A stretch of DNA of 34,104 nucleotides from an uncultured Lachnospiraceae bacterium (lineage in GTDB: Bacteria > Bacillota > Clostridia > Lachnospirales > Lachnospiraceae), in NCBI GenBank assembly GCA_947172705.1, contig CAMWCA010000038.1, positions 1 to 34,104 on the forward strand, written 5' to 3'. Shown piece by piece: positions 1 to 8,135 of the stretch. Position numbers and translations under genes: made by a program. Position 1 is the first letter of the stretch. Every line of letters starts with the position of its first letter. The notes beneath the pieces were generated by a model that saw nothing but the letters and a program-made list of their open reading frames with translations, was not told the origin of the DNA and ran no database searches.

Positions 1-3000
1 AACCCGTTCGGGTGGGCGTCGGCAGGGTTAAGCCTGTCCCATAAGTATAGCTTGTATAATTACTTTCATTAGCTATGGTTCCGCTGTTTTTATTATAGGT
101 AATCTGATATTTTGCAGCTGCTACCAAATTCCCACTCTTTGCCATCAACGCATATGTGGAATCATCCAGCTGATAATGCTCCGTATCTGTACTCCCCGTC
201 ACAACTACTGTTCCATTGCTGACAGAGCTCATCTTAATCTTATGGATACTGGTCAGCCCGCTTACGCCGTTTCCGGTAGCAGTAACAGCGCTTGTAGTGT
301 AGATACTGCCTGAAAGAGTGGAGTTTCCCGCAACAGATACGCTTCCTCCATTATCATTGTAAACGCTATATGTATTGCCTGAAATGGTTACACCGTTTAA
401 TGTCAGACGATTGCCGCTCTTATCAGGACGCAGGTAGACCGCACAATTTTTATCCGCAGAACCGTCCGTATTCCCTGTAATACTGCCGCCATTTAAGTTA
501 CAGGTTCCGTCTATTGCCACTGCACCGCCGCCATTTCCTGCTTTACAGCCTCGAATCGTGCCGCTGTTCATGGTAAATACTCCTGATGGAGATACCCATA
601 CTGCGCCGCCGTTTCCCGCTGCTTCGCAGTTTTCGATCACTCCTCCATTCATGGTCATTTTCCCGTAAACTGCAATGATGCCGGAGCCGCTGACTTTATA
701 ACCGTTTTGAATGGTACAACCGCTTCCCAGAACCAGAGTTGCTTCCGTGTCGCTTGCAGAATCTCCCACTTTAATAAGAGACTGCTCCCTTGCGCTGTCA
801 ATGGTGATATAACCTCTGTTGCCATCATAAATAACAGATTCCAACGTCAAATGAGCGCTGTTTCCCATCAACGTGATATTTCCCCAATTACCCTCAGGCA
901 TCCGGGTTATTGTGCGCGGATGCGCCGTGTCCGCACTGGTAATGGTAACTTTTTTTGTAATTTCCGCTTTTCTTCTGAGAACCACATCCATCAGCAGCTT
1001 AATGGTGCCGCCATCGTATACCTCTTCCAAAGCCGTCGTAAACTTACCAGTCTTCCACTCACCTCCGGACGCCTCCTGCCACTGTGCCTCCGGCGTATCT
1101 GTGGTACTCAAAACAATTCGGTTATTCGCCGTATCCAGTCTTGAATATAAATCGGAATTCGCCATGGAAATTTTGCTTGCGTCCACACTGGTCAAGGTAT
1201 AGCCGCTGCCTTCGGCAAGAACTTTTCCTTCTTGTGTATTCTTAGATTTTAAGGTGACTTTATAATTCAACTTGGAAGTAATCTTAGGATACAGTTCTCC
1301 GGTTGTATTATCCTGAAAAATAATGTCCGAAATATTAGCATCCCCTCCAATATTAAATACACCATCATTTCCACTGTTTTTTGTAGAATAATAAATTCCT
1401 TCTCCCTCACCATTTACAGAATTGCCTGCAATCGTACCACCAGTGAGATTTAACGTTGCTCCTACTCCTGATGCCAGATAAACTCCGCCACCATTGCTGG
1501 CAAAATTTTCTACAATACTTCCGGCAGACATGTTACACGTTCCCCCCAAATAAATTCCGCCGCCCGCACGAGTAGAAGCATAATTTTCACGAATCGTTCC
1601 TTCTGTTTTACATTTTTGAATGGTTCCTCCGTTGATATTTAACGTTCCCGTGCAATAAATAGCCCCTCCTGCATAACGATAAGAGTTATTTGCATTTGCA
1701 TTATAATGATTCTGAATAACCGCATTACTGTTTAAATTTACAATTCCGCTTTCAATATTAATAGCTCTTCCACATGCCGCCACATTATTTCCATCTATGG
1801 TGATATCCTCCAGCGTCAGTGTACCGCCAGAAACAAGAAACATTTCTGCTTGGGAAGTACTACTACCAGTAAAACCGCCGGATCTCACAAGCTTTCCCCC
1901 TCCGTTAATGGTTACTCCGCTTGTCACCGTAAGGGTTCCTGACACGGTAACCGTTACGCCCGGATTAATGGTATAAGTTCCCGCAGTCAGTGTCTGCTCG
2001 CCCCACTCCTGATTTGAAGTAATTACGCCGGGGCTTGCCGTCAATGCCATTGTCGCAGGCGCATCAAACATAAACCATACGCCTATCGGTTCCACGTCTT
2101 CCGCCAGAACGTACTCTTCTCCCTTTTCATTTTCCTCCAGCTTCGCCTGGAAGAAAAAGCTGCCGCTGTAAGGCAAAAGACCGTCTTCATCCTCCTTATA
2201 CTCCGGGCAGCTCCATTCCAACACGGAAACAACCTGTTCCTGTACTGCCTGCTCTCCTTCCTCTTCCGGATCTGTTAATTCCAACACTACGCTTTCCGGG
2301 AAAATAGCAATAATATCCTCCAAAGGAACCTGAACTTCAGGGTCGCCCCCTGCCACGGCAATACTGTAAATTCCTGCATCATAAACCAGATCTCCCCTGG
2401 GGTAGACGGCTTCCTCATCAAAGTGCCATCCGCTGATCTGCGGCAATTCCTTTTCTTCTTCCACTACCGTTACCGTGATCTCGGGTATCCCAACACCGTC
2501 CGCCAGCCCATAACCGTCGGGTAAAACAGCCGTAAAAATATAAGTTCCTGCTGTATTTTCATCATACTCCGGCTCTGACTGCCAACTGACGCCTTCTATT
2601 ATAATTCTTTCCTCTACAATCCTTTCTTCCTGCTCCTGATTCCCCTGAACATCCTCCTGTATATCCTGCGTATTTTCCAGGTCTTCTTCCTGGGTATCCT
2701 CCTGTATATTTTCTGAATCTTCTTGCGTATTCTCCGAATCCTCCTCTTGCGTGTTCTCCAGAGTTCCCACTTCAATTACGTTTTCTGCATAGTTTTCAGG
2801 CATGGCGACAGTATGGGTTTCCGCTTCTTCCTCCCCGTCGGAAGGCGTATTTTCCCCATTGCTCTCCCCGCTATTTTCAGCGCCTGCTGTATTCTCCGTT
2901 ACCCCCGTTTCCGTGTCGGCTTCCGTCTTTGTGTCTTCATCCGTTTCTGCATCGGCTTCCGTTTTTGTGTCTTCGTCCGTTTCTGTATCTGTTTCTGTCT

Positions 3001-3502
3001 TTACGTTTTCATCTGTTTCCGTATCGGTTTCTGTCTTCGTGTCTGTATCCGTTTCCGTATCGGTTTCTGTTTTTACGTCTTCATCGGTATCGGTAGTTGT
3101 CTCCGTGTCCGCACCGGTCTCTGTATCTTTACCGTTTTCCTCCACAACTTCCCCCGACACGATATTGTCCGGTTCCTTCTCTTCTTTTTCTCCTTTTTCC
3201 TCGTCCTCCAGCTCTTCCCCCGGAACTTCCGAAGGCTGTTCCACCCTTACGATAACTGCCTCCAGCGTGTCCGGTAAGGACAGATCTTCCAGCGCTGTTC
3301 CCACCGTCACAGTCTGCTCTTTTATATCTTCCGGCAGTGAAATAAATTCGGATATACAGCGCATGTCGTCTCCCTGCCCCTGGGTATACTCCTGCGCAAG
3401 TACATTTACCGGAATGGTTCCTGATATCATTCCCACAACTAATGCTGCGGAAAGCAATGACGCCATCGTCCTTTGTAATAAACTGTTCTTCTTCTTTTTC
3501 AT
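1..3502 (-). CDS. Large secreted surface protein with acidic repeats, Ig-like modules and beta-helix repeats (3' end outside window)
   Basis: One uninterrupted minus-strand frame runs from ATG 3502-3500 to the window edge, giving 1167 residues without a stop. AAGGGGG lies just upstream of the start. Residues 1-36 form a signal peptide (KKKK, hydrophobic core, VLA cut site). Residues 126-200 are Thr/Glu/Asp-rich with 12-residue repeats from 145; residues 249-290 carry Glu-Asn-Thr-Gln-Glu-Asp units. Residues about 300-347 and 425-480 look like bacterial Ig-like modules (W..xPEYD...GTYxFxAxLP). Residues about 500-740 and 800-1110 are rich in short GG-T-I/NGG-T repeats typical of right-handed beta-helix (Pmp/adhesin-like) domains. 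Residues 1133-1167 (ITYNKNSG...LPTPTRTG) match the start of an InlB B / Listeria-Bacteroides repeat. The likely role is adhesion or matrix binding at the cell surface. The anchor (sortase motif or other) would be beyond the window, so it cannot be judged. Confidence 0.85.
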   Translation of the reverse strand, partial: MKKKKNSLLQRTMASLLSAALVVGMISGTIPVNVLAQEYTQGQGDDMRCISEFISLPEDIKEQTVTVGTALEDLSLPDTLEAVIVRVEQPSEVPGEELEDEEKGEKEEKEPDNIVSGEVVEENGKDTETGADTETTTDTDEDVKTETDTETDTDTKTETDTETDENVKTETDTETDEDTKTEADAETDEDTKTEADTETGVTENTAGAENSGESNGENTPSDGEEEAETHTVAMPENYAENVIEVGTLENTQEEDSENTQEDSENIQEDTQEEDLENTQDIQEDVQGNQEQEERIVEERIIIEGVSWQSEPEYDENTAGTYIFTAVLPDGYGLADGVGIPEITVTVVEEEKELPQISGWHFDEEAVYPRGDLVYDAGIYSIAVAGGDPEVQVPLEDIIAIFPESVVLELTDPEEEGEQAVQEQVVSVLEWSCPEYKEDEDGLLPYSGSFFFQAKLEENEKGEEYVLAEDVEPIGVWFMFDAPATMALTASPGVITSNQEWGEQTLTAGTYTINPGVTVTVSGTLTVTSGVTINGGGKLVRSGGFTGSSTSQAEMFLVSGGTLTLEDITIDGNNVAACGRAINIESGIVNLNSNAVIQNHYNANANNSYRYAGGAIYCTGTLNINGGTIQKCKTEGTIRENYASTRAGGGIYLGGTCNMSAGSIVENFASNGGGVYLASGVGATLNLTGGTIAGNSVNGEGEGIYYSTKNSGNDGVFNIGGDANISDIIFQDNTTGELYPKITSKLNYKVTLKSKNTQEGKVLAEGSGYTLTSVDASKISMANSDLYSRLDTANNRIVLSTTDTPEAQWQEASGGEWKTGKFTTALEEVYDGGTIKLLMDVVLRRKAEITKKVTITSADTAHPRTITRMPEGNWGNITLMGNSAHLTLESVIYDGNRGYITIDSAREQSLIKVGDSASDTEATLVLGSGCTIQNGYKVSGSGIIAVYGKMTMNGGVIENCEAAGNGGAVWVSPSGVFTMNSGTIRGCKAGNGGGAVAIDGTCNLNGGSITGNTDGSADKNCAVYLRPDKSGNRLTLNGVTISGNTYSVYNDNGGSVSVAGNSTLSGSIYTTSAVTATGNGVSGLTSIHKIKMSSVSNGTVVVTGSTDTEHYQLDDSTYALMAKSGNLVAAAKYQITYNKNSGTIANESNYTSYTYGTGLTLPTPTRTG
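2903..3070 (-). repeat. 36-bp tandem repeat coding 12-residue Thr/Glu/Asp units
   Basis: Four full and one partial copies of a 36-bp unit lie inside the surface-protein gene. They encode residues 145-200 of that protein with the pattern TETDTETDEDTK and small variants (TDTK, ENVK, TEADAETD). Unit boundaries on the minus strand are near 3070, 3034, 2998, 2962 and 2926. It probably forms an extended acidic stalk. The copies are near-identical, so copy number may vary between strains. Confidence 0.85.
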
Positions 3503-3596
3503 CACTGTTCCCCCTTACGTTCTCTTTCCAAAATGAAACTGCCTCTGCATATTTTGGGGCAGAAGCAAAAGAATTTACAAAAATGATAATATAATA

Positions 3597-3624
3597 ATTA
3601 TATACCATAAGGCGGAATTTCCAA
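3597..3624 (-). promoter_or_regulatory. Promoter of the surface-protein gene
   Basis: Minus strand: -35 TTGGAA (3619-3624), 16-nt spacer, -10 TATAAT (3597-3602). The leader to the ATG would be about 90 nt. The boxes are good but the surroundings are very AT-rich, so chance matches are possible. Confidence 0.55.
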
Positions 3625-3699
3625 TTTCAGGGGATAATGTGTGTTTTTTTTGGGATAATTTGCCGAAAAATTTAATTTTATAAGAAATGCTTTTTCATA

Positions 3700-3728
3700 T
3701 TGACGTGTTGACATCTATCCATTACAAT
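3700..3728 (+). promoter_or_regulatory. Promoter of the MATE transporter gene
   Basis: Plus strand: -35 TTGACG (3700-3705), exactly 17 nt, -10 TACAAT (3723-3728). Transcription would begin near 3735, downstream of an in-frame ATG at 3687. This is an independent reason to reject that early start. A second TTGACA (3708-3713) is only 9 nt from the -10 box and is not usable with it. Confidence 0.65.
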
Positions 3729-3797
3729 AGTCTGACACGCACTTTTTACAATAATGTCATTTACAACGAACTTGATGTTTTCAAAGGGGTAGTCGTC

Positions 3798-5198
3798 ATG
3801 TGGAAGAAATTTAAGAATAAATACATAGGTGATAAAGATTTTTATAAATACATCCTTCTTCTTGCTGTTCCCATGATCGTTCAGAACGCCATTACCAGCT
3901 TTGTAAGCTTTCTGGACAATATTATGGTGGGACAGATCGGAACGGAACAGATGTCCGGCGTTGCCATTGTCAACCAGTTGATGTTTGTCTTTAATATCTG
4001 CATCTTCGGCGGCGTTTCCGGCGCCGGTATTTTTGGTACCCAGTTTTTTGGAAAAGGGGACCATGAAGGACACAAGTATACTTTTCGCTTTAAGCTTTAT
4101 GCCTGCGCTTTTATCACAGGCATTGCCCTGTTGCTTTTTGGTTTTCTTGACACCCAGCTGATCTCCCTGTACCTGAATGACAGCGGCAGTGTAGGCGATA
4201 TCGGTCTTGCGCTGAAATATGGAAAAGAATACCTTGCCATCATGATGATCGGTCTGGTTCCTTTTTCTCTGGGGCAGGCATACACCAGCACCATCCGGGA
4301 AACGGGGCAGACCTTTGTTCCCATGCTTGCAGGCATCGGAGCAGTAGTTACCAATCTGATTTTAGATTACCTGTTGATTTTTGGCGTCCTTGGCTTTCCT
4401 GCAATGGGTGTAAAAGGGGCCGCCATTGCAACGGTCATTGCCCGTTTTGTGGAATGCTTTATCGTCCTGTTCTGGGCGCATTTGCACAAGGAGAAAAACC
4501 GGTATCTGATTGGCGTATACCGCAGCCCCAGGATTCCCTGGACGATCCTGAGGGGCATTTTTATAAAAGGAAGCCCCCTGATGTTCAACGAAATGTTCTG
4601 GGCAGCAGGTATGGCTGTGGTTTCACAATGCTATGCCGTCCGGGGACTTGAGGTAGTAGCGGCACAAAATATCTCCTCCACCATCAGCAACCTGTTCAAT
4701 ATTATTTACATTCAGCTGGGCGGCTGCATCTCTATTGTTGTCGGACAGCTGCTGGGCGCAGGCAAAATAAAAGAAGCAAAAGACACCGATCATAAGATGA
4801 TCTTTTTCAGCGTCTTCTGCTGCTCCTGTGTGGCGGCAATTATGGTAGCGGTGGGCAGATTCTTTCCTTCAATTTATAAAACGGAGGAAAGCATCAAAGA
4901 ACTTGCCCGAACCTTCATTGTCATTTCCGCCCTGGTTATGCCTTTTTCCGCCTATTGCCACTGCGCTTACTTTACCCTCCGCTCCGGTGGGAAAACCATT
5001 GTTACTTTTTTATTTGACAGCGTTTTCACCTGGGTGCTCGTGATACCCTTTGCCTATACGTTGGCAAACTATACTTCTCTTTCCATCACCACGATCTTCT
5101 TCCTTGTGCAGTTCACGGAACTGATTAAGGTGGTCATCGGATATTTTATGGTGAGAAGCGGCGTATGGCTTCAAAATATTGTGACAGAAAAGGGATGA
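3798..5198 (+). CDS. MATE family efflux transporter
   Basis: 466 residues, the usual length for MATE (NorM/DinF-type) antiporters, which export drugs or metabolites using Na+ or H+ gradients. The start MWKKFKNKYIG is preceded by AAAGGGG with 8 nt spacing; the longer frame from 3687 would include the promoter. About twelve hydrophobic segments are visible. The N-terminal bundle shows the family-typical LAVPMIVQNAITSFVSFLDNIMVGQIG region, and the second bundle starts near GSPLMFNEMFWAAGMAV, the expected internal duplication. It is the only plus-strand gene in the first 7 kb, is divergent from the surface-protein gene, and appears monocistronic. The substrate cannot be inferred. Confidence 0.93.
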   Translation: MWKKFKNKYIGDKDFYKYILLLAVPMIVQNAITSFVSFLDNIMVGQIGTEQMSGVAIVNQLMFVFNICIFGGVSGAGIFGTQFFGKGDHEGHKYTFRFKLYACAFITGIALLLFGFLDTQLISLYLNDSGSVGDIGLALKYGKEYLAIMMIGLVPFSLGQAYTSTIRETGQTFVPMLAGIGAVVTNLILDYLLIFGVLGFPAMGVKGAAIATVIARFVECFIVLFWAHLHKEKNRYLIGVYRSPRIPWTILRGIFIKGSPLMFNEMFWAAGMAVVSQCYAVRGLEVVAAQNISSTISNLFNIIYIQLGGCISIVVGQLLGAGKIKEAKDTDHKMIFFSVFCCSCVAAIMVAVGRFFPSIYKTEESIKELARTFIVISALVMPFSAYCHCAYFTLRSGGKTIVTFLFDSVFTWVLVIPFAYTLANYTSLSITTIFFLVQFTELIKVVIGYFMVRSGVWLQNIVTEKG

Positions 5199-5263
5199 AT
5201 GTTCTTTGTTATCGTTGCATTTTTTTAATTTGCCCGAGGCAGGCAGAATAATAGACTTGAATA

Positions 5264-5280
5264 AAAGCCTTTCAGGCTTT
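5264..5280 (-). terminator. Short hairpin terminator between two convergent genes
   Basis: AAAGCCT (5264-5270), loop TTC, AGGCTTT (5274-5280). Read on the minus strand the stem is followed by TTATT, so it best serves the nuclease-like gene ending at 5299. It may also work weakly for the plus-strand MATE gene, although the T-run there is poor. Confidence 0.55.
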
Positions 5281-5298
5281 CATACTTTCAGCATAGGA

Positions 5299-6237
5299 TC
5301 AGATAGTTTCTAATTTCTCCGCTGACTGGCTATCATATTTGCAATACTCTTCATATACCTTTTTATAATCATATTCAGGAGCAAATTTAATGGCAATCTC
5401 ATAAATCGGTTGAATATAGCCTATCTCCTCTTCCAATTCATCTGCTATCTTTTCTATCGTCTTATTTTTTGCCGTTTTTTTGCAGATCAACTTCACTAGC
5501 TCTTCCATCCGTCCCTCTTGGCGTCCTTCCATCCGTCCCTCTTCACGCCCTTCCTGCCTTGCATATGCCAATTCTTCCCACGTCTGCATATATTTTACCC
5601 CCATCTTTTCCGATGCCTTAATTTTCCTCACATTCCCATGAAGCTGCTTTATCCGCGCGCTCTTCGTATTTCCTGCCACTTCGTCCGTTGACGAAGTTAT
5701 GTATTCCATAAAATCCAGAAACTCCTGGGAAAACGCTTCCCTGTTTTTGCCTTTCGTATTTATGAAGACTCTTAACGCTCCATCTCCAAGCCTTAAGTCC
5801 GGACATTCCCTGCATGTTCCCTCAAAGGTATATCGATATAAGCCTCTGTCGAATATGTCAAACGGTGCCACCAGAATAAAGCAACTGTCATTCAGCAAAT
5901 TGAAATCTGTACTTCCCGGCTCCAAAAGGGAAACATCCAGCTGTGCCTGATAATAACGGCTCCTTTTTCTAAGATTTCCAGTGTTTCTCTTTTGCATTTC
6001 TGTGTAATATATTTTTCCCTTCCTGTCCATGCTGAATACATCCAGCCTGATCTGACGAAGCTGAGGTGACACCCGCATTTCCTTTTCCGTCTCTGTCTTT
6101 TCAAGGAACTCCACTTCATTTTCGAGCAGGATACTCACCGCTATGCGATAGGACTCGGTATCCTCCATCACTGCATCGAATAGAAACTTATCTACCAGAT
6201 TAAGCTCTTCCAGTTTCGTAGCAACGTCATTTGCCAT
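5299..6237 (-). CDS. Rpn/PD-(D/E)XK nuclease-family transposase-like protein
   Basis: 312 residues. The start MANDVATKLEEL follows AGGAGG at 6245-6250; a longer frame to 6282 lacks such a site. The N-terminal half matches the Rpn / PDDEXK nuclease-family transposase group (PF12784-like): Asp66 in RLDVFS and Glu80-x-Gln82 in YYTEMQKR form the expected catalytic D...ExQ, followed by RSRYYQAQLD. The C-terminal half contains a charged GREEGRMEGRQEGRMEE repeat (residues 229-246), often seen in these proteins. Relatives (RpnA-E) promote RecA-independent recombination or act in phage defence. Here it is a stand-alone gene without inverted repeats seen around it, so mobility is not shown. Confidence 0.82.
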   Translation of the reverse strand: MANDVATKLEELNLVDKFLFDAVMEDTESYRIAVSILLENEVEFLEKTETEKEMRVSPQLRQIRLDVFSMDRKGKIYYTEMQKRNTGNLRKRSRYYQAQLDVSLLEPGSTDFNLLNDSCFILVAPFDIFDRGLYRYTFEGTCRECPDLRLGDGALRVFINTKGKNREAFSQEFLDFMEYITSSTDEVAGNTKSARIKQLHGNVRKIKASEKMGVKYMQTWEELAYARQEGREEGRMEGRQEGRMEELVKLICKKTAKNKTIEKIADELEEEIGYIQPIYEIAIKFAPEYDYKKVYEEYCKYDSQSAEKLETI

Positions 6238-6462
6238 ACATTTTCCTCCTTTTTGCAGGAAAATCAAGGTATGATGCCACACAGCTATCTGACAGCCTTA
6301 AATACCGCTTCTTCAAAATGCCTGTTTTCATCCTGTTTCCTGCCGTATTCAATTTATTGGGTATCAAAGCAGGATTTCAGAATTTAAGAACAGACATGTT
6401 CCTCAGACACGGTTTTGCCGCCAAATAAGCTATCGCTTAAAGAAATCTTTTGCTTTACGCAT

Positions 6463-6491
6463 ACTATAACACACTCCAATCCATATTACAA
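6463..6491 (-). promoter_or_regulatory. Probable promoter of the Rpn-like gene
   Basis: Minus strand: -35 TTGTAA (6486-6491), 17 nt, -10 TATAGT (6463-6468). It sits just past the tadA stop and would give a leader of about 220 nt before 6237. The stretch 6238-6462 holds no other gene or obvious structure that I can see. Confidence 0.45.
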
Positions 6492-6497
6492 TTCTTT

Positions 6498-6986
6498 TTA
6501 TTCCTTTTTTTGTAAACCCTTTTCCAGTTTATTCCGCACCCGCAGTTCCTTAAAGAAACGGGTCAGCATCTGGGAGCACTCTTCCTCCAGCACTCCTCTT
6601 GTCACCTTCACCTGATGATTAAACTCCGGCATTTCCAGAATATTCAATATGGAGCCTCCGCAGCCTGCCTTGGGGTTCATGCTCCCCATCACTACCTGAT
6701 CGATCCGCGCCTGCACGATCGCCCCTGCGCACATTTGACAGGGTTCCAGGGTCACGTAAAGGGTGCATCCCTCCAGCCTCCAGTCCCCCATTTTTTTGCT
6801 TGCCTTATTGATCGCCGTAATTTCCGCATGGGCAAGGGTATTCTTGTCCGTATTCCTGCGGTTGTACCCCCGCCCGATCACCTTCCCCTCATATACAATG
6901 ACACATCCAATGGGCACTTCCCCAAGCTGGTACGCCTTCTTTGCCTGCTGAATTGCCTGTTTCATGTATTTTTCCTGTTCCGTCAT
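6498..6986 (-). CDS. tadA: tRNA-specific adenosine(34) deaminase TadA
   Basis: 162 residues. It converts A34 to inosine in the anticodon of tRNA-Arg(ACG). The zinc deaminase motifs are complete: HAE at 53-55 (Zn ligand plus catalytic Glu) and PCQMC with Cys83 and Cys86. The C-terminal RFFKELRxRNK tail is typical of TadA. I chose ATG 6986 (MTEQEKYM), with AAGGCGG about 9 nt upstream; a GTG at 7022 would add 12 residues and cannot be excluded. The gene follows the radical SAM activase by 43 bp and is probably cotranscribed with it. Confidence 0.92.
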   Translation of the reverse strand: MTEQEKYMKQAIQQAKKAYQLGEVPIGCVIVYEGKVIGRGYNRRNTDKNTLAHAEITAINKASKKMGDWRLEGCTLYVTLEPCQMCAGAIVQARIDQVVMGSMNPKAGCGGSILNILEMPEFNHQVKVTRGVLEEECSQMLTRFFKELRVRNKLEKGLQKKE

Positions 6987-7029
6987 ACCTTTTATCCGCC
7001 TTGTCTTTTCTACCAGTTTCACTCTTTGC

Positions 7030-7833
7030 TCATTCGATCCCTCTTACAGCCACCTCGCCTGTCATGCCCGGCGCCTTCCGGACAGCCTCTGCAAGCCCAT
7101 TCAATTCCTCCTTATTGTATCCATGGAATCCTTTTTCACCGGAAATTCTTTCTCCCTTCCCCTGTGTTTCATCCCTGTTCATGATGGAAAAAAGAATATT
7201 TTCGCTGCCCCGATATTGCTGTAAAAAGTACCGGGGACATCCCTGTATCCATTCTGCAATTTTCAAAAGGTCTTCTCTTGTGTGAAGCTCCTTTACCACT
7301 GTTGTTCGAAATTCATAATCAATTCTGGAAGCCATTAAAAGAGAGACTGATTCCTGAATCCCGCTTTCACAAAATTTCCACTCTTTGCTTCTGTCTTTTT
7401 GCTCCGTTTTTTTCCACTGCTTGTCCATCCCCACAGTCATTGCATATTTTCCCGGACAATTCTTAAGATCCATTGCCACATAATCCAGCAACTTTTTCTC
7501 CAGAAGCGCTTTCAATACCTCCGGCGCTGAGCCATTGGTATCCAGCTTCACCTGATATCCCAGGTTCTTGACTTTTTCCACAAATTCCACCAGATCCTTT
7601 TGAAGGGTGGGTTCTCCTCCGGTAATACATACACCCTTCAAAACATTTTTCCGTTTCTTCAAAAAGGCAAATATCTCCGCCTCCTCATAACTTCCCTGTG
7701 ACAAAGGCTCCAGTACAATTCCTCCATTGTGGCAAAATGGGCACCGAAAATTACAGCCGCCCACAAATATTGTTGCCGCCACCCGCCCCGGGTAATCCAA
7801 AAGAGTGGTCTTATTCAATCCCACGATCACCAA
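7030..7833 (-). CDS. Anaerobic ribonucleoside-triphosphate reductase activating protein, NrdG2 type (radical SAM)
   Basis: 267 residues. The radical SAM cluster motif is CNFRCPFC (Cys27, Cys31, Cys34), followed by the SAM-binding GGE (ITGGEPTLQ). The opening IVGLNKTTLLDYPG is the hallmark of the NrdG2/TIGR02495-like group, annotated as activators of the class III reductase by glycyl radical formation. No nrdD lies nearby, so the partner is inferred. The start is TTG 7833, 8 nt after GGAGG, or the adjacent GTG 7830; I could not decide between them. The gene is divergent from the SRP RNA, whose promoter begins 25 bp upstream. Confidence 0.85.
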   Translation of the reverse strand: MVIVGLNKTTLLDYPGRVAATIFVGGCNFRCPFCHNGGIVLEPLSQGSYEEAEIFAFLKKRKNVLKGVCITGGEPTLQKDLVEFVEKVKNLGYQVKLDTNGSAPEVLKALLEKKLLDYVAMDLKNCPGKYAMTVGMDKQWKKTEQKDRSKEWKFCESGIQESVSLLMASRIDYEFRTTVVKELHTREDLLKIAEWIQGCPRYFLQQYRGSENILFSIMNRDETQGKGERISGEKGFHGYNKEELNGLAEAVRKAPGMTGEVAVRGIE

Positions 7834-7857
7834 TTCCCTTTCCTCCCTTCCAACCGG

Positions 7858-7886
7858 TTGACAAACCAGTCAAAAAACCATATACT
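7858..7886 (+). promoter_or_regulatory. Promoter of the SRP RNA gene
   Basis: Plus strand: consensus -35 TTGACA (7858-7863), 17 nt, -10 TATACT (7881-7886). Near-perfect boxes fit a strongly expressed stable RNA. The -35 box overlaps a perfect palindrome CAACCGGTTG at 7851-7860. Confidence 0.8.
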
Positions 7887-7892
7887 ACAAGA

Positions 7893-8126
7893 TGATATGA
7901 TTTTTACCACCGTGCAGCTTTGTTTTCAGGGAAGCTGTCATGGCTGCCCTGTATAAGTGGCGTTTGACGATTGGGTCTTGCGCAATGGAAATCTGCGAAC
8001 CGTGTCAGGTTGGGAACAAAGCAGCACTAAGCAGAATCTTCCATGTGCCGCAAGGGCGCCTGGTCCTAGTTAACTGTACTGGTAACGCATGGCAGTTTCC
8101 CTGAGGATAAAGTGTACGGTCTTTTT
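7893..8126 (+). ncRNA. ffs: Signal recognition particle RNA, large bacterial type (scRNA)
   Basis: The RNA of the protein-targeting SRP, partner of Ffh. The apical helix 8 is clear: GTCAGG, then TTG-GGAA-CAA (GGAA tetraloop), then AGCAGC, around 8007-8030. Flanking pieces line up with the Bacillus subtilis scRNA as I remember it: GCGTTTGACGATT, GAACCGTGTCAGG, CATGTGCCGCAAGGG, TGGTAACG. The ends pair to close the molecule: ACCGTGCA (7909-7916) with TGTACGGT (8113-8120), followed by CTTTTT as terminator. TGCCCTGTA and GGTAACGC mark the Alu-domain side. The 5' end is set by the promoter and is approximate by several bases. Confidence 0.88.
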
Positions 8127-8135
8127 ATAATTTGG

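Noticed and set aside
2802..3536. Plus-strand open frame of 244 residues, Ser/Val-rich
   Set aside because: It is the reverse reading of the 36-bp repeats and flanks of the surface-protein gene. Its low complexity follows from the repeat, and there is no ribosome site.
3129..3608. Minus-strand frame of 159 residues at the surface-protein start
   Set aside because: It is another frame across the promoter and signal-peptide region; the correct frame has a ribosome site, a signal peptide and 1167 open codons.
3700..3740. Inverted CGTGT...ACACG pair around the MATE promoter as a MarR/TetR operator
   Set aside because: Only about 5 of 10 positions match between half-sites, which is too weak to call.
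3687..3797. 37-residue N-terminal extension of the MATE transporter
   Set aside because: It would include the -35 and -10 boxes, it lacks a ribosome site, and AAAGGGG precedes the internal ATG at 3798.
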